Origin: Cichorium intybus
Taxonomy: Eukaryota > Streptophyta > Magnoliopsida > Asterales > Asteraceae
Length of the DNA stretch: 64,000 nucleotides
Reading direction: 5' to 3'
NCBI GenBank assembly: GCA_023525715.1
Contig: CM042009.1
Span: forward strand, 126,482,819 to 126,546,818
The notes below the pieces were generated by a model. It saw nothing but the letters and a program-made list of their open reading frames with translations, did not search any database and was not told the origin of the DNA. Position 1 is the first letter of the stretch. The number at the start of each line of letters is the position of its first letter. Of the stretch, positions 1-15,959 are shown in pieces. The position numbers and the translations under genes were made by a program.

Positions 1-762
1 GGTGATAAAATTGAAAGCTGCAACTTTGATATTGTAGTTATCTTTTGATTTTAACTTGCTTCAAATGATACAAGTTCCTTGATTATGATAACTATTGAGT
101 GTGATTAAGATTATTCTTAACATGAGTAATGAAAATGAGTTGTTATGCTACAGCTAAGGCTAGGCAGGAGCACACACGAGGTGCAGGAGTTCCACATATC
201 GATTCCACAACAGGTGAGTAGTTAATTATTAGATGATTATTCCTTATTGTGATGTTGTTTGCAGAAAGAAGTATGACTTGAATTGTTTTGAAATTGGTTG
301 AGTATACCAATTATGAGAGCTTGGATAAACGAACCTCATTATGAGTACATATTGAGAATCAAGATGGTTCATTGAGAAAAATACGAATGAGATGATGGTC
401 AATTGTTGTCCAATTAAACTTTAATTACTCATAGAGCTCTCAAAGCTCATATATTGTTTGTTAATGTTAATTGTGTTAGGTTCTGGAAGTGCAGATCGTG
501 GGAAACACATCACGGAGGGTTAGCTGGGAAGGATATGGACTTTGGACTTGGACTTACTTTCATGTGATAGACTTGGTCTTTTGTAAACATTCGGTTTTTG
601 AGAAACCTAGTATGAAACTTGTTGTATGTAAATAAGCACTTAAACTAAGCTTTTGATGGCAACCTTGTATAACTTGTTACTCTTTTTGGGATTATACCTC
701 AATGATATTATGTTTGGCTAAAAGAATTGGTATATCCTAAATTTGAGGAACCGGGTGTTACA
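1..762 (+). mobile_element. 5' LTR of element A (left-truncated by window)
   Basis: This matches 6221-6306 plus 15284-15959 almost base for base. It ends in gtgttaca, directly before the primer binding site. The first 603 bp of the LTR, seen in the 3' copy at 5618-6220, lie left of the window. Confidence 0.95.
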
Positions 763-765
763 AGT

Positions 766-778
766 TGGTATCAGAGCC
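766..778 (+). other. Primer binding site of A (initiator tRNA-Met)
   Basis: The sequence tggtatcagagcc lies three bases after the LTR end. It is the usual complement of the 3' end of plant initiator tRNA-Met, used to prime reverse transcription. Confidence 0.92.
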
Positions 779-1000
779 GTGGTTTAAGGGAATTAAACCA
801 TGAGATGGGTTTAGACTTAAACCAATGAGATAGAGAAGTCCCAAAGAGTCCCGAGTAGCTATCCTCCGTGGTGTATCACAAATGAGTTGATTATACACCA
901 TATTGAGCATTATGGTGATATACAAAATGAGTTGATTACACACTATATTGAGTATTATGGTGGTAATTAGTAAACGAGTTGATTTTATTTTTCAGTTAAA

Positions 1001-2201
1001 ATGAGTGCTGGAAAAGAAAAAGAGCGAGGTGATCCATCAAGATAATCCGAGATCACGAGATTCAGGTAAAGAGCGTCAACCCGAGGGAGAGCGACCTCCC
1101 GAGATACAGAGTAATATGCAGGAGATGATCGCACCTGAGGTAGCAAAAGCGATCAAGGATATATTACCAACTCATTTGAAGCCTCAAGCGGAGGCTACAA
1201 CTAGAGGTACTTCGGGACCAACCCCGGTCCAGCCTGAGCAGAGAGAGGATCGTGGAGAGATCTTTATTGAGACGAGTAGAGCTAGAATACCTGAGAAAAC
1301 AAGGAAGTGCACTTACGATGTGTTCCAAAAGTGCAAGCCATACGATTTCTATGGAAAAGATGATCCCATAGCAGCCAAAAATTGGTTGACTCATGTTGAA
1401 AAGATGTTCCGCACAAGTAAATGTGACGAGGCGGATAAAGTTGAGTTTGCAACAAACCTGTTAAAGGAGGATGCACAGTTCTGGTGGGAGAATACGTGTA
1501 TGGAGATAGGAGAAAGCTTGGCATATACATTGAGTTGGGAACAGTTCAAATTGAAGTTTATTGAGTACTATTGTTCCAATAATGCTATGAAAGGAATAGA
1601 AGAAGAATTTTTGAAGTTACAGCAAGGGTCGAGAACAGTGCAACAATATACGTTGGATTTCAATGAGAAGGCGAGGTTTGTGCAACATCAAGTTGACACG
1701 GAGGAGCGTAAGATGGACCGTTACTTGTGGGGTTTAAAAACCCAGATCCGAGAGTTTTTGCCAAGTTCCAGATATGCTACCTTTCAACAAGTTGCCGAGG
1801 CAGCAAGATCGAGAGAAAGGGAGTTGCAAATACAGGAGGAAGAAAGAAGAACTGAAAGAGAAGTTGGAGGATTCAAGAGAAAGTGGGAAGGAAAAGCTGT
1901 AGATACTTCTCAGAGACCCGCTACCACGGGTTCTCAATTCCGTGGTGAAACCAAAAAGAAGGAGGAAAGATGGTGCAAGAAGTGCAGGTGAAAGCACATT
2001 GGGGAATGTGATTCTCGAACCCCACCATCAGTTTGTTTTCAGTGTGGAAAGACAGGACATATGGCTCGCCAGTGTACCGAGAGTCGCCCTGTTTGTTTCA
2101 ACTGTGGAGAAAGTAGGCATATTCGCCCCGATTGCCCAAAGATGAAGTCCGAGTCTCAATTTTCAAAGGAACGGACAAGGAGGAGGCCGAGATCGAGATG
2201 A
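1001..2201 (+). pseudogene. gag: gag of element A (broken)
   Basis: Gag forms the virus-like particle and binds the element RNA. The natural start is probably the ATG at 1001, but that frame stops at 1043-1045. The long frame (1005 onward) is offset, so an indel lies near the start. The retrotransposon gag domain occupies about 1340-1860, with the typical KNWLTHVEKMF and FWWEN stretches. CCHC zinc knuckles follow: a CKKC-type knuckle cut by TGA at 1989-1991, then CFQCGKTGHMARQC and CFNCGESRHIRPDC, read through to about 2140. The frame ends at TGA 2199-2201, and pol continues in another frame. In this clade gag and pol are normally one frame, so a second frameshift probably lies near 2150-2200. 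Confidence 0.9.
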
Positions 2202-2226
2202 TCGAGGAGACAAAAGCGGCGGTCAC

Positions 2227-5200
2227 GTGAAAACGAGAGCTTTTCAATTAACCGTCGATGAGGCTCGAGATCAAACTGATGTTATCACAGGTATTTTTAG
2301 CTTGAACTCTTCTCAAGCACGAGTACTTTTTGATTCCGGTGCTTCCGTGTCTTTTATATTGGAGTCATTTGCTTCTAAATTGAATATTCCGTTAGTCGAT
2401 TTATATGAGAAAGTGATAGTAGATGTAGCGGATGGGAGATGTGTTTTTGTAAAGAGTCACTACGAGCATTGTCGGCTTGAGATCTATGGGGTTATGTACC
2501 TTATTAATCTGAAGCCGATAACTAATCATGAGTTTGATGTGATAGTCGGGATGGATTGGATGGATGATAATAGAGGTCAAATGGATTGTCATGAGAAAAC
2601 ACTTTCCATAAATACACCGAGTGGTTCCCGAATTTTGATACTAGGTGAACGACGTTCCCAAAAAGTACCGATAGTGTCACTTGCAACGGCTAGGAGATAT
2701 ATGGAAAGAGGGGGTGAATTGATTATGGCACATGTGATTAGTGCCGAGTCAAAACATTCCAAAATAGAAGAAGTAGAAGTGGTTTGTGATTATCCCGATA
2801 TATTTCCCGATGATCTTCCAGGCGTACCACCAAGTAGACAAGTTGAGTTTGTGATCGAGGTAATACCGGGGGCGAAGCCGGTAGCTCAACCACCTTACCG
2901 ATTGGCACCGTCCGAAATGGAAGAATTAAAGAGACAGTTGCAAGAGTTGTTAGAAGTTGGATTTATTCGTCCGAGTTCGTCTCAGTGGGGTGCACCTATA
3001 CTTTTTGTGAAAAAGAAAGACGGCTCCATGAGAATGTGTATAGATTACCGAGAGCTTAACAAGATCACGATAAAGAATCGTTATCCGTTACCACAGATCG
3101 CTGATTTATTTGATCAATTACACGGAGCCACGTATTTTTCAAAGATCGATTTGAGATCCAATTATCATCAGTTGAGAGTACAAGAAGCTGATATTCCGAA
3201 GACAGCTTTTCGCACGAGGTATGGTCAATACGAGTTTTTAGTCATGCCGTTCAGTTTGACTAATGCTCCAGCCGCTTTTATGGATTTGATGAATCGGGTT
3301 TGTCGTCCCTTTCTTGATAAATTTGTAATTGTGTTTATCGACGACATCCTAATTTATTCAAAGAGTCGAGATGAGCACAGATTTCATTTGCAACAAATAC
3401 TAGATCTTCTCCGAAACGAGAACTTATATGCAAAGTTTTCAAAATGCGAGTTCTGGTTGCGGGAGATTCAATTTCTTGGTCATGTGATAAATGAAGACGG
3501 TATAAAGGTAGATCCAGCAAAGATCGAAGCCGTAATGAGTTGGGAGCCGCCAAAGAGTCCAATAGAGGTTCGTAGTTTCTTGGGGTTAGCAGGCTATTAT
3601 CGACGATTCGTTGAAAACTTTTCTCGTATAGCTACACCCTTAACCAAGTTGACTAAGAAGACGGAGAAATTTAGTTGGACTGAGGCACAACAGTCAGCCT
3701 TTGAACAACTACGAGATGGCTTGTGCAAGGCTCCGGTGTTGGCGTTACCGCAAGGAGGGGAAGACTTTGTTCTTTACAGCGATGCCTCCTTAAGTGGTAT
3801 TGGATGTGTGTTGATGCAAAGAGGACGAGTGATAGCGTATGCCTCTCGACAACTAAAACCACATGAAAAAGCTTATCCAGTACATGATTTAGAGTTGGCG
3901 GCGATAATTTTTGCATTAAAGATGTGGCGACACTATCTTTATGGAGTGCGATTTTAGATCTATACAGATCATAAAAGTCTGAAATACCTGTTTGATCAGA
4001 AAGAGTTAAACATGAGGCAAAGACGGTGGATGGATCTGCTAAAAGATTATGATTGTGAGATACTTTACCATCCTGGTAAAGCAAATGTAGTGGCGGATGC
4101 ATTGAGTCGAAAAGAATCGCCTATTCAAGTTGTATCGGCTCGAATGGGAGTTGTGAATAAACTGCCAGAGATGATACGCAGGTGCCAAAGCGAGGCAAAT
4201 GATTTAAAGCAAGAAAGAATGATTGGTTATAAGGAGAAACTGGTGGAGAATGCACAAGGAATCAGGACTTTCCAAGGGCGAGTTTGGGTTTCAAGGCATG
4301 GCGAGGTGAGACAATTATTGCTAAATTATGCTCATTGTACTAGATATTCGGTTCACCCTGGTAGTACACGGATGTATCATACCTTAAAGCCGTACTACCG
4401 GTGGCCGGGTATGAAGCGAGATGTAGGACGCTTTGTGGAGAACTGCTTGACGTGTCTTCAAGTAAAAACCAATCATCAAAAGCCATATGGAACAGTGCAA
4501 CCGTTACATGTACCAATGAAGAAATGGGATGAAATCACTATGGATTTCATCACAAAGTTTCCTTGGACTCCTCGAGGATATGATTCTATATGGGTGATTA
4601 TTGACAGGTTAACAAAGTCGGCTCATTTTATTTAAATCCGAGAAGATTACCAAGTGTCAAAGCTAGCTAAGATATATACAAGAGAAGTAGTGAGACGACA
4701 TGGAGTGCCAACTTCAATAATTTCTAATAGAGATAGTCGGTTCAATTCACATTTCTGGCAGAGTTTCCAAAAGCATTTTGGTACAAAATCCTTATTGAGT
4801 ACTGCGTATCATCCCCAGACAGATGGACAGTCGGAAAGGACGATACAAACACTTGAAGATATGCTACGAGCCTGCATCATTGATTTTGGAGGCAGTTGGG
4901 AAGATCATCTGCCTTTAGTGGAGTTTGCCTATAACAACACTTATCACTCCAGTATATAGATGGCACCTTTTGAAGCCTTATACGGTGCACCATTTCGGAC
5001 CACGACTTGTTGGACAGAAACTGGAGAGAAACCATTGGCGGGACTAGAAATTATAGCAGAGACTGAAGAGAAGATACAAAGCATTCGTGAGCACATGCGG
5101 GTAGCCTAAAATCGCCAAAAGCAATATGCAGATAGAAGAAGAAAGCTGTTAGAGTTCAGTGTCGGGGACATGGTAATGTTGAAAGTGTCCCCATGGAAGG

Positions 5201-5622
5201 GAGTAATTCGATTTGGCAAGAGAAGTAAGTTGTGCCCACGCTTTATCGGACCCTTTCGAGTTTTGGAGAGAATTGGAGCGGTTGTGTATAACCTTGAGCT
5301 TCCAGAGGAGTTATGGGGTATCCACAATGTATTCCATGTGTCACACCTTAGAAAAACATTGCATGACCAATCCACTCGGGTACCCTTGGCTGAAGTTCAA
5401 CTAGATGAGAAATTAAGATATCAAGAGATGCCGGAACAAATTCTAGAAAAGAAAGTTAAGAAATTGCGAAATAAAGAAGTGGGATTGGTGAAAGTGCAAT
5501 GGCAACATCATAGAGGATCAGATGTTACTTGGGAAGCTGAGGGAGAGATGCGGTCGAAATATCCTTATTTATTTCAAGAGATTCCGAGGACGGAATCTTT
5601 CGAAGGGGGTAAGAACTTGTAA
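2227..5622 (+). pseudogene. pol: pol of element A: protease, RT, RNase H, integrase, chromodomain-like tail
   Basis: One frame runs the whole length, interrupted by TAG 3955-3957, TAA 4633-4635, TAG 4957-4959 and TAA 5107-5109. The aspartic protease has its DSG triad at 2332-2340. Reverse transcriptase covers about 2890-3560, with the catalytic FIDD at 3334-3345. RNase H covers about 3740-4110 and contains the first stop. Integrase starts with an HHCC zinc finger near 4350-4460 and continues through the catalytic core to about 4960; TDGQSERTIQ carries the final acidic residue. About 5440-5580 reads like a chromodomain, which in chromoviruses steers integration to particular chromatin. The last codons run through the polypurine tract, and the TAA at 5620-5622 lies inside the 3' LTR. 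Domains are well preserved, but the stops make it non-functional. Confidence 0.95.
5601..5617 (+). other. Polypurine tract of A
   Basis: The purine-rich sequence cgaagggggtaagaact lies directly before the 3' LTR start (tgtaatacc). It would prime plus-strand DNA synthesis. It is also the end of the pol reading frame. Confidence 0.85.
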
Positions 5623-6306
5623 TACCATGATTTTAAATTTATGGTAAGATATGTTAATTATATATTAAACAAAGATTAATTGAGTTATTATATGAATTAG
5701 GATAGATAAAACCTCGTCTAGGAAAAGTTGGATCTTGAAAAGAGTATTAGAAATGATTTTTGGCTTCTGCAGCAGGAAACAATGGCCGTGTTGGAGGAAC
5801 ACGGGTCGTGTTGGGATCCAGAGTAAACAGAGGATATTTTGTGGAAAAACCCGGGCCGTGTTCTATGAACCCGGACCGTGCTGTATCAACAGAGGATTTT
5901 TATTGTGGAAAAACCCGGGCCGGGTTTATCCAACCCGGGCCGTGTTACGCGCACAGATCTGTTTTTAATGTGCTTATTAATCATGAATTGAAGCTAGAGA
6001 TTAATCCTTTGAGCTTGTAAGGTAATCCTCCTTGATTTTGATCTTGTTTTAACGGTTGAATCATTGAAATTGAGATGGTTCTTTGTGGTTTTGATGAGCC
6101 ACCTGCAATTAGTTAGAGTTAGGGTGAAATTGCTTGGATTAGTTAGTGTAAAAGAGTTCTAACTATGAAACCAAGCTAAAGAAGTGTTAATTCTAGCATT
6201 TCTAGGGTTACATGTGTTATGGTGATAAAATTGAAAGCTGCAACTTTGATATTGTAGTTATCTTTTGATTTTAACTTGCTTCAAACGATACAAGTTCCTT
6301 GATTAT
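5618..6306 (+). mobile_element. 3' LTR of element A, first part
   Basis: It starts tgtaatacc after the polypurine tract and runs to the B insertion point. From 6221 it matches window position 1 onward. At 5780-5945 it carries five or six copies of a GC-rich motif of the form acccgggccgtgtt, partly palindromic. The last five bases (attat) are the target duplication of B. Confidence 0.93.
6302..6306 (+). repeat. Target site duplication of B, left (ATTAT)
   Basis: ATTAT occurs here and at 15279-15283, directly flanking the tgtaacacc...gtgttaca ends of B. The uninterrupted 5' LTR of A has this sequence once at the same place. Confidence 0.95.
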
Positions 6307-7784
6307 TGTAACACCACGACACTTTTGATAAGTATTAAAATGTTAATCATAGTGTATTTATGATTTAACATGGTGTTCTAAGTATTAGAAAGTAATACTA
6401 GAAAAAAGGGGTAAAATGGTCATTTTACCTTGGAAGGGTAATTTGGTCTTTTGGACAGAAAAGAATTTAGTTTGAAATAATATTTTGAGTTTTGGACTTA
6501 AAATGTTATAAAAACTGATTTTTGGTCATTTTACCGTAAAAATGGTAAATTGGTCATTTGACCACGTAAAGGACCAAATATGCAAAATATTGTTTGCTTG
6601 TGGCAAAAATATAAGAAATGAAAGTTTTATGTCATAAAACTTGATAAAAGAGCCAAAAGTTCAAGAAATGGAACTTAAGGACCAAATTTGTAAATTTTGG
6701 AAGTATAAATAGAGAGGTTGACTCTCTTCTTTGACTGGCCATTTGTGCAGCAACGGGAAGGGTTTTTGAGAGCAAAAACCTGGAAATCTTTGAAGCTTGA
6801 AGCAAGGAATTGGAATCATAGCTTGGAATTGGTGATTCCTAAGTTAAACAAGGTTAGTAATTTGATTTTCTAGCCAAGTTCTTGAGGTATTCTTGATGGG
6901 TTTGATAGAAACTGAAATCTGCAAATTTCAGTTATGATATGTGGTTGAAAGTAGCTTAATACTTCCAATAAGTCATGTTATAAGGACTTAATTCAAGAAA
7001 AATGGAAGTAGGTTGCTATTGTTGATGAATTGGGGTTTTGGCTCAAGAACCCTAATTTCTGCATTTGATTGATTGAGGTTGTTTCTTTGGATTAAAACCT
7101 TGTATTATTAAAGGGTTTTAGTCAGTAAACAAACCCCATACGATTAAGAACTGGATTAAGGACTTAATAGGCCAAAACTGCTTGCTACAGTGCACAAATC
7201 GCGACTGATCAGGAGCCTGCCCAGGCATAGGGCGCAGTGCGCCCAGGATCAGGGCGGGGTGCGCCCAGGCGCAGTGCGCCTGATACCTGGCGCAGTGCGC
7301 CCATTAGACAGGGAGTCCAAAATGCTAACTTTTGTTTGGCTTGTCCGTTTTACCTCAAACTTGAACCGTAGGCTCGTTATGGTCTGAAAAGTTTGGGAAA
7401 AATATTTAATCGAGTTTTCGACTCCTCGGGGGCACTATAGATCGATACGAATGCCTCGGTGAATAGTAAAACTTGTGAAAAGATGATAAATGGAAAGTTT
7501 ATCATCTAGGGATTGTTTATAGTTGCATTATATTGGACTCTTATGTATTAGAGTCAATTGAAATGATTATTAACCTATTATCATTTGATATAAAATGGAT
7601 AAATAGGTATGGGACAAAATGGTTGTGGTGCACGCAAAGGCAAGAAACATCCGGGATTTAAATGCAGCTAGTATCCAGGTGAGTAATCTCACTGATATCA
7701 TATATGATATATGATGATTGAACTGTTACAGGTTGAAAAGGCTTCGAGGGGCGAAAATGACAAGTATAAAGATATATGTAAAAG

Positions 7785-8245
<461 letters not shown>

Positions 8246-8264
8246 ATCGTGCAATAAGCTGTTA

Positions 8265-8460
8265 ATAACTGGTGCGGCCTATACGGCTATGATTTTGGAT
8301 GTTATATCCAACTGGTGCGGCCTATATGGCTATGATATTATTATATAGAAATGGTGCGGCCTTATGGCTATGATTCCGGGTCGTTAAACCCAAACTGGTG
8401 CGGCTTTCGGGCTATGATTCATATGCTAGAAATGTTTTGGTGCGGCTTGTATAGCCATGA
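8265..8460 (+). repeat. Array of tggtgcggcc...ggctatgat units
   Basis: Five imperfect copies of a unit like tggtgcggcctatacggcta. Each can form a small GGCC/GGC stem. Three related ggccggtaaggct units follow at 8630-8745. The same array occurs in the 3' LTR at about 14410-14600. Confidence 0.85.
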
Positions 8461-9137
8461 CAAATGATATGACTTATATAGTCATGATATATGGTATAGT
8501 CAAATATGACTAAGAAAGATGGGACAGAAATGGTACAGAATGGATTTGATTGGTATGCAAATAACAGACTGGATATGATAAAGTGTACAATTATCTGATG
8601 TGATTTAAAAATCACATGATATCACGATTCGGCCGGTAAGGCTATGCAGTAGGATATGAAATCCTAAGATACATATGATTAGCCGGTAAGGCTAGTAGTC
8701 TGGTCCGATATCCAGACAAATATACACATTTGGCCAGAAAAGGCTATAAAATGGGATTTGATATTGACAGATGAAATGATAGATATATGTATCATATATA
8801 AAGAATTATATATGGATGTATTTATTGTACACGTTATTTGCAGATATGATTACTCACTGAGCTTTATAGCTCACGTTATTTGTTAATGTCCCTGCAGGTT
8901 AGCATGTTCCTGATAGGGGGAAAAGATAGAGTCCGTGACTAAACAGTGGGACTCATAGATGCTGTTGTAGCAGCCCGGCTTTAAAGGATATTATGGTATT
9001 ATATACTCTCCTTGATACACTTGTACCCGTTTTTAATAAAATATACCCCTTATGTTATGGTTTTATGTAATGAAACCTTTGTTTTAAATGAAAATTTTTT
9101 AGGTGTGTTTTTGGTGTAAAAGCCGGGTGTTACAAGT

Positions 9138-9150
9138 TGGTATAAGAGCC
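9138..9150 (+). other. Primer binding site of B, one mismatch
   Basis: The sequence tggtataagagcc differs at one base from the initiator tRNA-Met complement seen in A (tggtatcagagcc). It lies three bases after the LTR end. Confidence 0.88.
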
Positions 9151-9899
9151 GTGGTTTAAGTGAACTAGGTGTCTATAGAGTAGATTCCTGGACTTAAACC
9201 CTGAGATAGTAGACATGATGCATAGTTAGGTGTATATAGTTGTTATTATACATATATAACCTAACTGTTGCCGACTTCTGACGTATAAGAAGTATGAACT
9301 GTGAATCTTCTTGGAAGACATTTAGGGCGTGAAGCTCTAAGAAATAAACCAACCCTTTAGCAAAGCTCCATTGAATGAGGGGCAAAAAGGGGAGGAATAG
9401 CAGAAAATCCACATGATGAGCAATATTAGCTGATGTGGTCAGAAAAAGAAATCGGTTGCTCACCCTGATTAATATTCAAGGTGAAAGAACAGTAGTTGAT
9501 ACTACAAGAAAAGCAGAAAACGATTGGTGTATACTTCAGAAGAAGTTAAAACGAATTAGGTCTAACCTTAAAGGGAAGGGACCAGGACGAAAAGATGATG
9601 TGGTATAAGAAGTGCAGGAAAAGCACTCGGAACATTTTAGAGTTGAGACTCTACCATTGACATGCTGAAATTGCAGAAAATGGGAGCATATTGCTCGAGT
9701 TTGTTGTATGGGATGGAAGTGGTTCCAGCGTGGAACTACAGATCACTTCCTTATGAAATACTCACATGCTAAATGTGGAGTAACGGGTGATGAACCCAGG
9801 AAAGAAAGAAGAAATGAATGGTTAAAAAAAAGACCAGTGGTACCTTGAGCATTCCAGCAGATTGTGGAAGAAGCTCGTGAGGAGACTGATATGATCTCC

Positions 9900-12480
9900 G
9901 ATATAATTGTTCTGAATATAACTCGTGTATGTTATTTTTGATCCATGAAGCTACGCTTTGGATCGGTGACACTGATGTCTTGTTTGAATGTTTCATCAAT
10001 GATTATGGATGAAAAGTTGGAAGTAGCTATAGCAGATAGCAAATATGTTCTATATATTGAACACCTGGAAAGTAGTCTGCCTAGGATTTACGGGACCATT
10101 TTCCCTATAAATCTGAAGCCGATGACTACCAATGACTTGAAAGTAATTGTGCATATGAATTGTTTAGCAATGAATTATGCTAACATGAATTGTTGAAACA
10201 AGAACATTATGGTTCTTAAAACAGAAATGGAAAGGATGGAAATCCATGGTAAATGACCGTTGTTGAGAATACCGGTTATTTCCTTTGCTTAAACTCGGAA
10301 AAGAGCTAGTAAAGGAATGATGTTGTAATTGGCATACGTGGTATTGGCCAAGTTAAGTAAAGCAGTGATAGTAGTGTACTACTTTAAATAAATTCTCGGA
10401 TGTTTCTTTTGAAAAGAACTTCCAAGATTTCTGCCAGATTGGCGAGAAGAGTTTATAATTAAGCTGATTTTGGGAGCCGTTTTTGGTATACGGACTCGAT
10501 ACTGATTTGCATCTGTAGAGATGGCAGAGTTGGAAAACAACTAGAAGAAATTCTTGAATTGGGGTCTTGTATGACCGTATGTGTCATCGTATGGAGCCCT
10601 ACCTTATTTGAAAAGAAGAAAGACAAGTTAATGCATATGTACATTGACTACTGAGAATCTGATATTCTCGAAACCAGATCGAATATGAGGTACATTTGTA
10701 CCAGATATTGGAGTTACTTCACTGTGTTAAGTGATATGCAAAATGCTCCAAGTATGAAAAATTTGGCTAAAAAGAAGTTTTATATTCTTTGGGCATGTTA
10801 ATAATGCCAGAGATGATAAAGCAGATTCAGTGGAAATGATGTTGTGATTAAACAGAAACCGCCTTGGAATTTGACTGAAATTAGTAATTTCCTTGGATTG
10901 GCGGATGATTATAGGAGAGTTATAGTAAACTACTCCTTGATTGCTGTTCAGTTGACTAAGGTTGACTAAGAAAAGTGAAAAGTCTGAGTGGTAGAAAGAC
11001 CACAAGTATCTTTTAAAGGTTTGAAATAAACCTTGGGTGAAGCTCCGGTGTTAGCATTATGCTAAGCGGAGAAGATAAATTGGATCATAGAAATGTATCC
11101 AGAGTTGATTTTGGATACATGATATTGCAGTAGCAATTATGATTTTGGCATTGAAGCTTTAGAGACACTACTTGTATGGTGTAAAGCTTACTGTTGGTAC
11201 GGATCACAAAAGTTTGAAGTACTTAATTGATCAAAAAGAAGCTAAATATGAGATAGCAAAGATAGATGGGTTACTTAAGGATTTCGGTTATGGAATCTTG
11301 TACCATCTCGGAAAGGCGGATGTGGCTATAGATGCCTTGAATTGAAAAGAGTAACCTTTGAAGGTTACATCCACATGTATGAGTGTGGCGAATTGATTAC
11401 CTGAGTTGATTCGGGTAGCACAGAAAGAAGTGTGCAAGTCTGAAAATGTGAAAAATGAATGAATGATTGGATATTAGATGAAGCTAGTTGGAAAAGCACA
11501 ATGATTCAAAACCCATGGTGGTTGTGAATGTGAATTTCAAAGCAAAGTGAAACATGAAAATCATCTTGAAAAGATGCATTTTATACTAGATATGCAGTAT
11601 ACCCGGAGCAAAACCAGATTGAATAGGGCGATAAAACCTATGTATTGGTGGCCGGGATTGAAGAAAGATATTGAAAGACATATGAAAAGTATTTGACTTG
11701 TACGCAAAGTAAAGTCAAACCGTTAGAAATGTACGAAGAAATTGACCCGTTGTTGGCCCCAGAAAAGAAATGGGACAACATAGTTATAGACTTTGCAATA
11801 AAGTCTCTGCAAGTACCGTGTATTGATGAACAAAGTGACCTAGTGATGCAGACTTTAGAAGATATGCTTGAAAATAGCACAGCAGACCCTAGTGGAAGAT
11901 GAGATTGTCTATCTCTGATAGAATTTGCAAGAAATAGCAGCTTACATGCTAGTAGTTTGATGATTCATATGAAGAATGGTATGGAATACCATGTTATCCT
12001 TCGATTTATTGGATTGAAGGTGTGATAAAGCCGTGGGCTAGATTCTAGATTCTTGCCCAAACTGAAGAGAAGACTTGCTGGGTACGAACGAATCTGAAGA
12101 ATGGTTAAGAAATTGTGAAAGTGGTATGTGGATCACTGAATATAAACCTTTGAAATTCCAAGTAAAGGAATATGGTTGTATGAAAGTAATCTTTTGGAAA
12201 GGTTAAAATCTGTTTGGGACGACAAGAAAGAAATTATGTATTGATAATTTCCAACAAATTCCTTATGATGAAATGAGGTAGATAAGTGATTAAGGTACCC
12301 GGGACAACCGGAAGAATGATATGCGAGTGGTGGTATAACCACGAGATAAGAAGACTAGTATGGTTAAATGATTAGGCAATACCGTTGAGATTCCGACATG
12401 ATGCGGAAGACCGAAAGCTAATCGAGGGAGGCGTACCCTCAACTCCTTGTATGATTTCGGGGACGAAATCTTTTGAAGGA
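9900..12480 (+). pseudogene. pol: Degenerate, internally deleted gypsy pol of element B
   Basis: Fragments align in order with the pol of A. A protease-like piece at 9945-10196 includes the INLKPMT stretch. An RT N-terminal piece near 10590-10650 reads FEKKKD...YIDY. A piece near 10860-10940 matches the region after the RT catalytic site (NFLGLADDYRR). RNase H remains lie near 11190-11350, and integrase pieces at 11590-11950. The segment with the FIDD catalytic motif is missing, and the integrase core between the WDNIVIDF and DLVMQTLEDML stretches is missing too. No clear gag was seen in 9151-9900, which holds only scattered short frames. Stops occur in every frame. Confidence 0.85.
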
Positions 12481-12490
12481 GGGGAGAACT
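12472..12490 (+). other. Polypurine tract of B
   Basis: The purine-rich sequence tgaaggaggggagaact, following the gypsy-typical ggggacgaaatc, lies directly before the 3' LTR start. Confidence 0.88.
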
Positions 12491-15278
<2,788 letters not shown>

Positions 15279-15283
15279 ATTAT
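15279..15283 (+). repeat. Target site duplication of B, right (ATTAT)
   Basis: Second copy of the five bases at 6302-6306. Confidence 0.95.
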
Positions 15284-15959
15284 GATAACTATTGAGTGTG
15301 ATTAAGATTATTCTTAACATGAGTAATGAAAATGAGTTGTTATGCTATAGCTAAGGCTAGGTAGGAGCACACACGAGGTGTAGGAGTTCCACATATCGAT
15401 TCCACAACAGGTGAGTAGTTAATTATTAGATGATTATTCCTTATTGTGATGTTGTTTGCAGAAAGAAGTATGACTTGAATTGTTTTGAAATTGGTTGAGT
15501 ATACCAATTATGAGTGCTTGGACAAACGAACCTCATTATGAGTACATATTGAGAGTCAAGATGGTTCATTGAGAAAAATACGAATGAGATGATGGGCAAT
15601 TGCTGTCCAATTAAACTTTAATTACTCATAGAGCTCTCAAAGCTCATATATTATTTGTTAATGTTAATTGTGTTAGGTTCTGGAAGTACAGATCGTGGGA
15701 AACGCATCACAGAGGGTTAGCTGGGAAGGATATGGACTTTGGACTTGGACTTACTTTCTTGTGATAGACTTGGTCTTTTGCAAACATTTGGTTTTTGAGA
15801 AAACTAGTATGAAACTTGTTGTATGTAAATAAGCACTTAAACCAAGCTTTTGATGGCAACCTTGTATAAATTGTTACTCTTTTTGGGATTATACCTCAAT
15901 GATATTATGTTTGGCTAAAAGAATTGGTATATCCTAAATTTGAGGAACCGGGTGTTACA
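15284..15959 (+). mobile_element. 3' LTR of element A, second part
   Basis: Continues the LTR broken at 6306 and matches 92-762. It ends gggtgttaca at 15959. The next five bases (gattt) should be A's right target duplication; the left copy is outside the window. Confidence 0.95.
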
